A DNA stretch of 64,000 nucleotides from Mytilisepta virgata (taxonomy: Eukaryota; Mollusca; Bivalvia; Mytilida; Mytilidae). Each line of letters opens with the position of its first letter. The stretch's first letter is position 1. The notes beneath the pieces are model-generated. The model worked only from the letters and a program-made list of their open reading frames with translations. It was not told the origin of the DNA and searched no databases. Both the position numbers and the translations under genes were made by a program. Location of the stretch: NCBI GenBank assembly GCA_028015205.1, contig CM051521.1, positions 95,642,513 through 95,706,512 of the forward strand, in the 5' to 3' direction. Positions 32,361 to 44,775 of the stretch are shown here, in pieces.

Positions 32361-35300
32361 CTTTTAACTTATTGATCTCTGATCTTGCAGTTTAGTTAGC
32401 TAATCCAATCTCGTCATATTTTGTTTTTAGTACTTATCTCCGTGTTTTTAGAACAAAAATTTACTTATATCAAATATCAGACATTTATATCTCCGGATAT
32501 AATAATATGTGTGGGAATATTTACCATACTTTTCATTGATGGATATATTTAGATTATTATCTTAATTGCGAAAATTTGTTATAATTTAGAAAATTACTAT
32601 GATGAAGACATATACGTACAAACGTACATGTTTACGATTTTAGAAAGACGCAAAACAATTTTCACTTTCCAACATGCGAAATAAGCTTTAAAATAGTTGT
32701 TTTGAAGACTACTTTTGCGTAGTTTCTAAATAAACTATTTGGTAAAGCACAGAGCAATTTTCACTTTCCAGCTTCCAAATTTAGGTTTCTGAAGTAGTGA
32801 CAAACGCCTACTTTTTTTTAAAATGTATTTTCTTCTTAAACGTGACGAACAATAACGTATATAGACAGCATACAGTGTTGCAGACATTAGATTTTAATTA
32901 CAATTGAAAATTTGACGCCAAACTAACAAAGTTGTTACAAATATATTACTAATATTTATTTATAAATAAGAAAAAACTAAAATTCTCTGATCGTGCATGA
33001 AATAGAGGTCACATTTTTGTAGGATAAAACACCTTGGAAGATGCTGCACATACAGTATGGTTTGGTCCAAAAATTAATACTACAATTATTACGGTTCATG
33101 ACGTTTAAAAACCCTGTATACAAATAAAACCGGTTTGTTATATATAAATATTGGCGAACAAACTGAAATAGTTCTGGCTGTGTGATCCAGTGTACAAGTT
33201 TTCGCAACTTGCATTCCACTTCTTACATTTTATCTTGTATTTACACGGACAATCATGCCAAAAATTAGCTTCTACTTCTTCTCAGCCATTTCTGTTCATT
33301 GAAAACAAATATAGAAGTCTGTTTTATAAGTTGAAAAGCAGAGATATCACTACATTCATTGACATTGAAAAATAATTTTTTTAAAGTGTATATACAAAAA
33401 AAAATTTAAATGTTGGCACATATGTACCAATAAGGACCAAGTAGTATATAAAATATCTTGTTTAAAGCTGATAGTGACAACATTTGCATACAAATCGGAA
33501 AAACATATTTTCGTTGATTTTTTCAAATGTTATCTTTTTCTATTTTAGTACTTATGTTTGTAATTCTCTCAAGAATATGATCAGAATTATGAAAAAGATT
33601 AAAATTATAAAAAAAACAAAATAAAACTTTATAATCAGGTTCCTAATGTTGGACTAAGTATTTCATATCAGATCACAAAGAGCCTTCTAAAAGAAACCTA
33701 GAAAGACTTAGAATTCTGTTCTTTCTGTACAATTCGAAATACTTTAGTATTTATTCATTAATTAGGCCTATTCTAAAAATATGTAAGAGCATAATAAATC
33801 AAAATAGTATAATTGATTCTGTTTTTTTACTAGGATTCCAATTATGAAAAGATATTGCTACTTATCTTTCATTCTGATAGTACTAAAATCTTTTCATTGG
33901 TGTAAATATGATACATTATATAGACAATAAAGGTGTGTTCCTAAGTTAGGGATTATCGATAATCACAATTCTCCTTCAATCAACGATCGCCTCCCACCCA
34001 TAATCCTTATCATTGCTTAATAAAAACGATGAGCGATGATTAATTATACCGGCGACAAAATTTTAATCTGCTGGCTACCAGACAACTCTAACAATAGCCC
34101 TAATAAAATACGTGGGAAATTCTTGAAAGCAGGAAATTACAGATTTAATTCTTCTTTTGTTGATTTTTTCAACTTTTTATAAGAAATTTCAAAGTCTTAT
34201 CAAGAAAAGAAATAGCTTTTTAAAAAGGCTGAAAATTTTGACTTACTCACACTTGTTGTGTACTTTTATTAAATTATATTTTTTTAATAAAAAATACCAC
34301 TTCTTTTAGCTTAATTTGTCTCATCGGTCAAGTGTTACGCAATATATTACAGCGGACAATACTTATTTCTTGTTTATTTTATTTATTTTTTTTCTGAAAA
34401 ATTAAGTGAAAAATGTTTTGAAGTAAATAATGCATACGGCCTTTTTTCCAAGGTCGCACTACAGCTAAATACCCAAATATAGACTAAGCAGGAAAAACTG
34501 ACTACATTTTAATTTTTAAAAAGCCCAAATATTCACAAGTTAGATGAAGTGCTATATTTTGATCTCTCTGCTAAATATACTTAGTAGTGTACAAAGAAAT
34601 TGTACCATAATAGAATAAAAATATAAAACATAAAAAATATACAACAAATCCACAAATTGTATAGTAATAGCGCATGAATTAATATTCCATAATTTTTGTC
34701 TCTATATTACAAATTAGGATGTTTGTCGTTCAATTTCATAATACTAAGGATTCCAGATAATTGTTATAGTTTGACGGGAGTTGAACTGGGGAACAGAATT
34801 AAGAAAACGAAGTAATTCATGTACCAAACATTTCGATATAACGATTGAGAATTTGACATGAAACAATTCCCTTTTGTTTTTTTTTAGGTTTTTGTGTGGA
34901 CAAGTTTTGTCTCTGTAAAGCCTTGAACCAACATTGAGAATTTCAAAAGAATTTACATGTTCTTAAGATGTATTTAACTAATTAGAAAATATTTAGTGTA
35001 GGCACATCATTGGCAGAAAATTTAACTGTATGAACCAAGAAGAGTTGAAAAATCTGATAGATAGAAATACATGTATATGATCATCAAAAATCACCAACAA
35101 CAATAAGATCTAGATTTTATTGACTACATGTAACAGTATATATGTTTTAAACCAGTTTTAAGTTTGAAATTATTATCTGTTTTACCTATGAGTTTAGAAA
35201 TACTTCGTATTAATAAATAAATGACGTTAAATACCAATCTATTCCAATGTATACGATATAATAAATCTCATCAGCATGTGTTTTTTGTTGTGGTCGATAA

Positions 35301-35580
35301 AATCGTGTTTAACAATAGCTCCAGTATTGCGTAGGTTAGAATCTCATTCCCTTATTATCGTAATCATTGTTATAATTGTATCATAAATTTGTTTGATTGT
35401 TTTGCTCAACCGAAGACCCATTAGTCCGAAGACCAAGTGGTCCAATATTCAGATCAGGGAAATTTTGGAGAAACAGATCCTTTTAGCTTAATATTGAAGG
35501 ATTATTAACCTGGAGCAAGGTTTTTTTTTCAACACAGAAAATTTCTATTTTAGTCGCACAACCTTTATGACTTTGGGCCA
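32361..35580. other. Long non-coding interval upstream of Nodal
   Basis: Unique AT-rich sequence. No ORF with domains, no clear repeats. Two similar segments with CAATTTTCACTTTCCA (about 32658 and 32757) form a weak ~100 bp duplication. The region could include Nodal regulatory DNA, but no motif singles out an enhancer. Confidence 0.45.
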
Positions 35581-35586
35581 CACCAT

Positions 35587-35672
35587 TTTCGGACTATTGG
35601 GCTTTCGGACCAATTGACTTTCGGACCATTGGGCTTTCGGGCTATTGGGCTTTCGGAACAATGGGATTTCGG
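35587..35672. repeat. 16 bp tandem repeat
   Basis: About five units of CTTTCGGACCATTGGG with variants (GGGCTATTGGG, GGAACAATGGG). Related words, CGAAGACCCATTAGTCCGAA, occur at about 35410. Confidence 0.85.
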
Positions 35673-35760
35673 AATATAGACATGGACCCTCACCCGTCTT
35701 GACCAAATTTCAAATTACTTGTCATGCTTGTTCATGTTATACAGTTATTTAAAAAAAGGG

Positions 35761-35935
35761 AGAAACCATTTGATTTTTACGGGGGGGGGGGGGTAGGACC
35801 AAATTTGAAATAAAAAGGCAGGACCAGGATTTTGGCAAAATAAAAAGGCAGGATCGCTTAAGGTGTGAAAAAAATGCAGGATCTGTGTCAATCAGGAAAT
35901 ATTTTGGTTTAATTGAAAATAAAAATTTAGGCCGC
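35761..35935. repeat. Poly-G associated repeat, second copy
   Basis: AAACCATTTGATTTTTACGG leads into a 12 nt G run, then repeats of AAATAAAAAGGCAGGAcc. It shares the CCATTTGAT-polyG start with the copy at about 24975. Confidence 0.6.
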
Positions 35936-36299
35936 AATGGCGGCTGAAGAAGCATCTAGGACGAAAAAGATAGGCGAGATCGTACATTTGATCCTAACAC
36001 ACACCTCCTAACAATTAAATGCTTGCTTCCTAAATCAGATAATTATACCCATATCGTAAAATAATTTTAAATATATTCTGAAACGATCTGAAACGAAATA
36101 TATTTTAACCGCATTTAAAACTCGTCTACTTTATCTAAGAAAAACGATTGTACTCTGTTCCCACTGTATCGCGCTTCCAACGTTATATCAACGTAAATTT
36201 TGACACCATCTTCAAAAAAACGTACCGCGATACAGTGAGACCCCAGTATACCTGCTAGAGGTTCCCTATAATTTAATCTACCAATCAAAACTCTTATTG

Positions 36300-36535
36300 A
36301 AACGAAGATTGGTTCAAAATGGCTCTGTTTTTCACATTGTCTCAGGATATGTTAAGCAAAGGACAAGGTAGCATTAGGGCCATTTTCTGCCCTCTCAACA
36401 AATATCTTCAGATTGATATATATCTTAAAGGGCATGTCTTAAATCTTGAAAAAAGTGGAACATTTTTTTGTCAATCCCTTCTTATTGGTTGCCTAGCAAC
36501 CGATATATAAACTGCCATTTTGCCTACTCTAAATG
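36300..36535 (+). other. Unassigned 63-codon open frame ending in the X-box motif
   Basis: ATG at 36319 opens a 63-codon frame (start context AAAATGG) with no known domain. Its 3' end overlaps the GGTTGCCTAGCAACC palindrome at 36487-36501. Without splice signals or homology I do not call it a gene. Confidence 0.2.
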
Positions 36536-37150
36536 TATTTATGCTGTTTAAAAAGCTGAAGAACCTTTTTTTAAATATAATTATTAACTTTAAAATTAAC
36601 ACATTCTTGAAGGATTCATTTTCTATTATGAATACATCTTATATAGGGGAAAACTGTCCTAGCAACGGTTTCATCCCTTAACAACCAGTTTTAAGATGTA
36701 CATAAATCATAACTTTTTTATATGTAACAGGCAAATTAACGACTTCATTGAAAAAAAAAGTTTTTTTAAATGAAATTAAGAATATGAATTTTTGGTACAC
36801 CCTTCCTGGAGTTCCTAGCAACCCGAATTTTCCTTAGCAACCTATAATATCCCAAAGCTAGAAAAGTAACAGGCTATCTTTATATAAATATATATATTTG
36901 TATACATACATGTACTTCTGTAAGAGAGCAAGAATTATATGATAATTCCTACCAAGTGATTTTATGAAGTTTCAGCATTCTAGTGCTTCTTAGCAACACT
37001 CTTTATCCTTAGCAACCAAATATATTCCTCTTAACCTTATAATATATATGGTAGAATATTTTTTTTATTGCATTGCATGTTTATTTTTTACATGCGACCA
37101 AGATATCATCACGTAATATTAACAACCGAATATTTCCTTAGCAACCGTCA
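36487..37150. promoter_or_regulatory. Cluster of RFX/X-box-like motifs
   Basis: A full-length match to the RFX X-box consensus GTTGCCTAGCAAC lies at 36488-36500. Further half-sites of the form CCTAGCAAC or CTTAGCAAC occur near 36658, 36820, 36833, 36990, 37009 and 37138, within about 660 bp. RFX factors bind such motifs in promoters of ciliary and other genes. The spacing (about 110-170 bp) suggests a diverged repeat rather than a planned enhancer. No adjacent gene is visible. Confidence 0.5.
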
Positions 37151-37536
37151 AGATATTGTGACATTTCGAACACATATAGATAAGTGATGTTAATCTTTTT
37201 TATTATACTTTATGTACTTTATGCACATGTTGCATTGAAATTGGTATCCCGGCTAGAATGCTTATTGCTTGGTGCCTCTATAATGGTGGGTATTATGATA
37301 TTGGCATTGAATTGATACTTAAATTGACTGTTATAAAATTAAAATTATTTGAAAAATACTGACTCAAAGATGAAACGAAAAATGAAACGAACAATATAGG
37401 AAGTTAAAAGAAAAGCAAGCAGAATGAGATAAAACAAATTAAAACATTAGGAATATGAACTTAAGAAAGTACCTCTGATTTCTGGCTTTCTGGTTTGGAT
37501 TTTCATTTTTATACTTCTTTTTGTCTCCTTAATCAC

Positions 37537-37578
<42 letters not shown>

Positions 37579-38205
37579 TACTGTGCAAACTAGCAATAAC
37601 TGCATACGTATAAGATACAAGTAATTATCTGTGTGAATAACGCTGAATTGTGACCACCAACAGACTTTGTAACGACTGTCGTGGGTATGACAATCAACAA
37701 AATGCTTTTAACGAGGAGAGAATAACATCAACGTTGTTGAAAAACCTAATTATTTTGGGAGAGCGAATTTATTTTCAGAGCTATAAAAGTGCCTTTTTAA
37801 ATATAATATTCCATTATACTCCAGTAGTGCATGGATTTGTTTCTCATGTACACCACAAGACCGTTTTCTCTGCGTGATAACGAGATATTGCAGTACAATA
37901 TAAACGAACATGTAGGTACAAACCCGCTAATGTGAATAAAAGTTTAATTTTCTTTTTTTTTTTGGGGGGGGGGGGGGCTTTTTTTCACAGTAGCGGGTTG
38001 TTTTGAAATGACGGAAATAGGTTGTACTGTCTTTGAAATAATGAAAGACGTCATTTTTATGGTCCTGATCCAGTATTTCATATTTTATTATTTCATTAAT
38101 ATGATATTAATGTTAATTGAAATTGATGATTTTACGTGTCAAAGTGAGCTGTCTATAATTAAGGTAATGTACAAGAGTAAAATAAATGATAAAAAAACAA
38201 ATATC
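37151..38205. other. Non-coding interval with simple repeats
   Basis: Contains (AT)n at about 37538-37577 and a T-then-G homopolymer at 37952-37978. No gene is recognised. Confidence 0.5.
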
Positions 38206-38214
38206 ACTTCCCGA

Positions 38215-38420
38215 TTATGTTGGGTAATAAAGTAAAAGAAACGGAGAAAAAATATAAAAAAAAACGTTTAGATCAAACATTTAATGAACACAAACGAACT
38301 ATATCAAAGAAACTAAAAAATCTTCGATCTGAGAACTCAAAAGAATATTGGAAAATCTTGAACCAACAAAGTTACTCTAAACAACCAAATATCAACGTTG
38401 ATGAATTAGTTGAATTTTTT
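38215..38420 (+). pseudogene. LINE relic, part A: linker between endonuclease and RT
   Basis: An open stretch with KKRLDQTFNEHKRTISKKL, SKEYWKILN and NVDELVEFF is the typical region upstream of RT in Jockey/CR1/I-type LINEs. It stops exactly at the insertion point of the foldback element (38421), and the frame resumes at 44923 with FKELNS. The 5' endonuclease is missing. Confidence 0.75.
38413..38420. repeat. Left target-site duplication of foldback element
   Basis: AATTTTTT precedes the element terminus GGCATTATC. The same word follows the right end at 44915, where the T run is three bases longer, probably by slippage. Confidence 0.65.
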
Positions 38421-38454
38421 GGCATTATCATGGTTTACTCCCAGGTGGAATTAA

Positions 38455-38690
38455 ACCTTTAGTCCCACCCTCCATGCTAAATCAAGGAAATTCCCATAAG
38501 GGTGGGACTAAACCTTGATTAGATATAGTACACTGACATTATAAAATACGCATATTAAAGACAGTTTAAATGGTCGTGACTATATATCTAATCAAGGTTT
38601 AGTCCCACTCTAATGGAAATTTCTTCAATTTAGCATGGAGGGTGGGACTAAACATTGATTAGAAATAGTACACTGAATATAGAAAAATAC
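38455..38690. repeat. GTCCCACC palindromic module, left
   Basis: Three inverted copies of GGTTTAGTCCCACCCT / AGGGTGGGACTAAACC alternate with ATCTAATCAAGG and CCTTGATTAGATATAGTAC, so the module can fold into nested hairpins. A near-identical module lies at 44525-44775 in the right end. Confidence 0.8.
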
Positions 38691-38756
38691 GCATAAGTAA
38701 ATGAAATTTCAATGGGTTTTTTGTAATAATTATATATATTTATATTATTTCTGTTT

Positions 38757-39695
38757 AGAAAATATCAACATTTATTGAACATTCTTCAGAAAACTCTCTT
38801 AAAAGGGTTTTCTTTTGGGGCTATGCCTATAACAAATAGGGGCTTGAATGTTTTGGGTGAACATGCAAAAGAGACATTAAACCGGTTATTTATTGTTGTG
38901 ACCTTGACCTTTGGTAAGTTTAAGGCCAAGGTCAGGTTAAAACGTAAAAAAAATAGGTCAAAGTGTTGACTTATTGTTAATAGGTCAAGGTCACACACAA
39001 AAACCCGTAATAGATCTATTGTTGTGACCTTGATCTTTGTTGAATTAAAGGTCAAGGTCAGGTTATAACGTAACAAAATAAGATCCGTCTTTATTTGCGT
39101 TTAGAGGTCAAGGGCACATACAATAAGAAGTTATTTGACATTGACCTTTGATGAGTTATAGGTCAAGGTCAGCTATTAAAGTAACGAAATTTGATCAAAG
39201 TGTAAATCTGTCGTTTTAAAGATCATCAAAATAATGTGATGAGAAAATAACCGTTTATTTATTGTTGTGACCTAGACCTTCAATGTGTTCAAGGTCAGCG
39301 CATGACGTTACAAAATTAGATCAAAGCATTGACCTTTGCCGAGTTTAAGGTGAAGGTAATTTTATAACATACCAATATTAGGTCAAACTGTTAATCTATT
39401 GTTAAGAGGTCAAGGGCACATATAATAACAAGTTATTTATTGTTATGACCTTGACATTTGTTGAATTAAAGGTCAAAATCAGTTTAAACGTATCGAAATT
39501 AGGTCAAAATGTTAAATCTGTTGTTAAGAGATTCAGGAATAAGATCATCTGAGATCGGTCAAGGTTACATACATAATGACCGGTTAGAGGTCAAGGAAAA
39601 ATGATACCTTCACAAACGATCTATTTTTCTACTAAAAGGTAGACGGAATAAATCTTATTGTTAGATTTTACATTTTTTTTGTTGGCATAACGGGC
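38757..39695. repeat. Left arm of foldback with TCAAGGTCA arrays
   Basis: It starts TTGAACATTCTTCAGAAAAC and AACCGGTTATTTATTGTTGT, mirrored at the far end of the right arm. Four to five diverged units of about 115-130 bp each hold inverted TGACCTTGACCT and AGGTCAAGGTCA words. Perfect TCAAGGTCA or its complement occurs at least seven times here. It ends at ACTAAAAGGTAGACGGAATA, mirrored near 43745. Confidence 0.8.
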
Positions 39696-42600
39696 ATTTA
39701 AGTAAGTCACTATAGGTCATGGTTGGTTCCCATGATATCATATAGTGTGTGATTGAAGTAGGGCACTATAGGTCATGGTTGGTTCCCATGATATCATATA
39801 GTGAGATTGAAGTAGGACACTATAGGTCATATTTGGTCCCCATGGTATCTTTCTGTAGTTTGTAAATTAATCATTTACGGAATAAACGGCAATCCAAGAA
39901 TACGATTTATTCCGTCTTCCTATAATTTTAAAGTTAATCCGTCACGGTATAAATTGCAATTATGAATTTGAAGTAAAAGGTAGCGGATAAATCTTATTCT
40001 TATATTTTATATTTTTCATTTGCACAACAGGCATTTAAGTAAGAACCTATAGGTCAAAGTTGGTTCGTATGATATTATACAGTGGGATTGAAGTAGGACA
40101 CTATAGGTCATGGTTAGTTCCCATGATATCATATAGTGTGGTTGACGTAGGACACTATAGGTCATGGTTGGTCCCATGATATCATATAGTGGGATTGAAG
40201 TAGGACACTATAGGTCATGGTTGGTTCCCCTGATCTCTTTCTGTAGTTTGTAAGTTAATCATTTGCGGAATAAATGACACTCCAAGAATACGAATTATTC
40301 CGTCTTCCTTTAATTTCTTATTTAATCCTTTACGGAATAATGAATTTGAAGTAAGACTATATAGTTTATGTTTGGTTCCCATCATATCATATTGTGGGAT
40401 TTAAGTAAGACAATATATGTCATGGTTGGTTCACATGATATCATATAGTGGGATTGAATTAGGACACGATAGATCATGGTTGGTTCCCATGATATCAAAT
40501 AGTGGGATTGAATTAGGACACTATAGGTTATGGTTTGTTCCCATGATATCATATGATGGGATTGAAGTAGGACATTATAGGTCATGGTTGGTTCCCATGA
40601 TATCGTATAGTGGGATTGACCTATTCTTCTACTAAAAGGTAGTCGGAATAAATCTCATCTTATTGTTAGATTTTACATTTTTCTTTTGCACAACGGGCAT
40701 TTAAGTAAGACCCTATAGGTCATAGTTGGTTACTATGATATTATACAGTTGGATTGAAGAAGGACACTATAGGTCAAAGTTGGTTCCCATGATATCATAT
40801 AGTGTGATTGAAGTAGGACACTATAGGTCATGGTTGGTTCCCATGATATCTTTCTGTAGTTTGTAAATTAATCATTTACGGGATAAACGGCAATCCAAGA
40901 ATACGATTTATTCCGCCTTCCTATAATTTCTAAGTTAATCCGTTACCGAATAAATTGCAATTATGAATTTGCAGTAAAAGGTAGACGGAATAAATCTTAT
41001 TGTTATATTTTATATTTTTCATTTGCACAACAGGCATTTAAGTAAGACACTATAGGTCAAAGTTGGTTCCTATGATATTATACAGTGGGATTGAAGTAGG
41101 ACACTATAGGTCATGGTTGGTTCCCATGATATCATATAGTGTGGTTGACGTAGGACACTATAGGTCATGGTTGGTCCCATGATATCATATAGTGTGGTTG
41201 ACGTAGGACACTATAGGTCATGGTTGGTCCCATGATATCATATAGTGGGATTAAAGTAGGACACTATAGGTCATGGTTGGTTCCCATGATATCACATAGT
41301 GGGATTGAAGTAGGGCACTATAGGTCATGGTTGGTTCCCATGATATCACATAGTGGGATTAATTAGGACACTATAGGTCATGGTTGGTTCCCCTGATCTC
41401 TTTCTGTAGTTTGTAAGTTAATCATTTGCGGAATAAATGACACTCCAAGAATACGAATTATTCCGTCTTCCTTTAATTTCTTATTTAATCCTTTACGGAA
41501 TAATGAATTTGAAGTAAGACTATATAGTTTATGTTTGGTTCCCATCATATCATATTGTGGGATTTAAGTAAGACAATATATGTCATGGTTGGTTCACATG
41601 ATATCATATAGTGGGATTGAATTAGGACACGATAGATCATGGTTGGTTCCCATGATATCAAATAGTGGGATTGAATTAGGACACTATAGGTTATGGTTTG
41701 TTCCCATGATATCATATGATGGGATTGAAGTAGGACATTATAGGTCATGGTTGGTTCCCATGATATCGTATAGTGGGATTGACCTATTCTTCTACTAAAA
41801 GGTAGTCGGAATAAATCTCATCTTATTGTTAGATTTTACATTTTTCTTTTGCACAACGGGCATTTAAGTAAGACCCTATAGGTCATAGTTGGTTACTATG
41901 ATATTATACAGTTGGATTGAAGAAGGACACTATAGGTCAAAGTTGGTTCCCATGATATCATATAGTGGGATTGAAGTAGGACACTATAGGTCATATTTGG
42001 TCCCCATGGTATCTTTCTGTAGTTTGTAAATTAATCATTTACGGGATAAACGGCAATCCAAGAATACGATTTATTCCGTCTTCCTATAATTTTAAAGTTA
42101 ATCCGTTACGGAATAAATTGCAATTATGAATTTGAAGTAAAAGGTAGACGGATAAATCTTATTGTTATATTTTATATTTTTCATTTGCACAACAGGCATT
42201 TAAGTAAGACACTATAGGTCAAAGTTGGTTCCCATGATATCATATAGTGTGATTGAAGTAGGACACTATAGGTCATGGTTGGTTCCCATGATATCTGTCT
42301 GTAGTTTGTAAATTAATCATTTACGGGATAAACGGCAATCCAAGAATACGATTTATTCCGTCTTCCTATAATTTCTAAGTTAATCCGTTACGGAATAAAT
42401 TGCAATTATGAATTTGCAGTAAAAGGTAGACGAAATAAATCTTATTGTTAGATTTTATATTTTTCATTTGCCAAAAAGTAAGACACTATAGGTCAAAGTT
42501 GGTTCCCATGATATCATATAGTGTGGTTGACGTAGGACACTATAGGTCATGGTTGGTCCCATGATATCATATAGTGGGATTGAAGTAGGACACTATAGGT

Positions 42601-43510
42601 CATGGTTGGTTCCCATGATATCATATAGTGGGATTGAAGTAGGACACTATAGGTCATATTTGGTCCCCATGGTATCTTTCTGTAGTTTGTAAATTAATCA
42701 TTTACGGAATAAACGGCAATCCAAGAATACGATTTATTCCATCTTCCTATAATTTTAAAGTTAATCCGTTACGGAATAAATTGCAATTATGAATTTGAAG
42801 TAAAAGGTAGACGGAATAAATCTTATTGTTATATTTTATATTTTTCATTTGCACAACAGGCATTTAAGTAAGACACTATAGGTCAAAGTTGGTTCCTATG
42901 ATATTATACAGTGCGATTGAAGTAGGACACTATAGGTCATGGTTGGTTCCCATGATATCACATAGTGTGATTGAAGTAGGACAATATAGGTCATGGTTGG
43001 TTCCCATGATATCTTTCTGTAGTTTGTAAATTAATCATTTACGTGATAAACGGCAATCCAATAATATGATTTATTCCGTCATCCTTTAACTTCTTATTTA
43101 ATCCTTTACGGAATAAATTGCAATTATGAATTTGAAGTAAGATGATATAGTTTATGTTTGGTTCCCATGATATCATAAAGTGGGATTTAAGTAAGACACT
43201 ATAGGTCATGTTTAGTTCACATGATATCAAATAGTATGATTGAATTAGGACACTATAGGTCATGTTTGGTTTCCATGGTATCACATAGTGGGATTGAAGT
43301 AAGACACTATAGGTCATGGTTGGTTCCAATGATATCATATAGTGGGATTGAAGTAGGACACTCTGGGTCATGGTTGGTTCCAATGATATCACTTAGTGGG
43401 ATGAAGTAGGACACTATAGGTCATGGTTGGTTCCAATGATATCATATAGTGGGATTGAAGTAGGACACTCTGGGCCATGGTTGGTTCCAATGATATCACA
43501 TAGTTGGATA
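39696..43510. repeat. Central 54 bp tandem array with higher-order structure
   Basis: The basic 54 bp unit contains ACACTATAGGTCATGGTTGG, TTCCCATGATATCATATAGT and GGGATTGAAGTA; CACTATA and TATAGTG at its ends let each unit fold. Runs of units are separated by a ~230 bp spacer (CTTTCTGTAGTTTGTAAATT, TTTATTCCGTCTTCCT, ATTTGCACAACAGGCATT) seen near 39850, 40245, 40850, 41400, 42013, 42293, 42675 and 43015. A stretch starting near 40209 recurs 1163 bp downstream essentially unchanged, showing recent higher-order amplification. Open frames in it are repeat artefacts. Confidence 0.85.
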
Positions 43511-44440
43511 AAACATTTACGTTATTAATTGACCTTGACCTTTAACTCATCAAAACTCAAGGTCACACCATGAAAAAGAAGTTTTTTGGTTTATTTGATT
43601 CCGATCTTAATTGACAAAAAATTACCAATTTTTCTGCCTTAAATATTAAAAAGTATTTCCGATCTCGTTAAGCTGTGTTGAAAACGACAAACAAATCAAC
43701 CAAAAGGTCGTTAGCCCGTTGTGAAAAAAAGTAAAATCTAATAATAAGATTTATTCCGTCTGCCTTTTAGTAGAAGGAAAGGTCATTTATCAAGGTATCA
43801 TTTTTACTTTGACGTTCAACTGGTAAGTTATGTATGTGACTTTGACTTTTTTACTCATCACATTATTTCATGATCCTTTAACGATTGATTTACACTTTGA
43901 CCAAATTTCGTTACTTTATTAGCTGACCTTGACCTATAACTCAACAAAGGTCAAGGTCAAATAACTTGTTATTTTATATGCCCTTGACCTCTAAACAAAA
44001 CATCAAGACTTTGACCTTTTAACCTGACCTTGACCTTTAAATCAACAAAGCTCAAGGTCACAACAATAGATTTATAACTGGTTGTTGTATGCACCTTTGA
44101 CCTCTAAACAAAAGATCTAGACTTTGATCTGATATTGTTACGATATAACCTTACCTTAACCTTTAACTTCTCAGAGGTCAAGGTCAAAACAATAGATTTA
44201 TCACGTGTTTTTGTGTATGACCTTGACCTATTAACAATAGGTCAACACTTTGATCTATTTTTTATATCCCGACCTTGACCTTTAACTCATCAAAGGTCAA
44301 GGTCACAACAATAAATAACCGGTTTAATGTCTCTTTTGCATGTTCCCCCCAAAAATTCCAAGCCCCTTTTTGTTATAGACATTGCCCCAAAAGAAACCCT
44401 TTTCAGAGCGTTTTCTGAAAGAATGTTCAATAAATTAAAT
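43511..44440. repeat. Right arm of foldback with TGACCTTGA arrays
   Basis: An inverted counterpart of the left arm. It holds TGACCTTGACCT and AGGTCAAGGTCA pairs, with at least nine perfect TCAAGGTCA matches on either strand, and ends CAATAAATAACCGGTTTAAT, CTTTTGCATGTTC, mirroring the start of the left arm. Confidence 0.8.
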
Positions 44441-44524
44441 AATAATTATTATTATTGAAAAAAATAAAATTTCATTTTATATGCGTGTATTTTTTGGCCA
44501 TTTTTTTTTATATAAGTGTGCTAT

Positions 44525-44775
44525 ATCTAATCAAGGTTTAGTCCCACCCTCCATGCTAAACAAGCAAAATTCCCATAAGGGTGGGACTAAACCTTGATTA
44601 GATATAGTACACTGACATTATAAAATACGCATATTAAAGACAGTTTGAATGGTCGTGACTATATATCTAATCAAGGTTTAGTCCCACCCTAATGGAAATT
44701 TCTTTAATTTAGCATGGAGGGTGGGACTAAACATTGATTAGATATAGTACACTGAAATTATAATATACGTGTAAG
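44525..44775. repeat. GTCCCACC palindromic module, right
   Basis: Nearly identical to the left module, including GTACACTGACATTATAAAAT and GGTCGTGACTATATATC. Because the module is itself palindromic, direct and inverted orientation cannot be distinguished by the hairpin parts; the unique parts read in the same direction as on the left. Confidence 0.8.

Noticed and set aside
36319..36510. 63-codon frame as a gene next to the X-box
   Set aside because: Short, no domain, and its last part is the palindromic motif itself; kept only as an unassigned frame.
38897..39480. Foldback arm repeats as a CRISPR-like array
   Set aside because: Units are diverged, inverted in alternation and not separated by unique spacers of constant length; the host is eukaryotic.
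40382..43409. Open frames of 60-117 codons on both strands in the 54 bp array
   Set aside because: They recur identically with the repeat units and are antisense to each other, as expected when the unit length is divisible by three.
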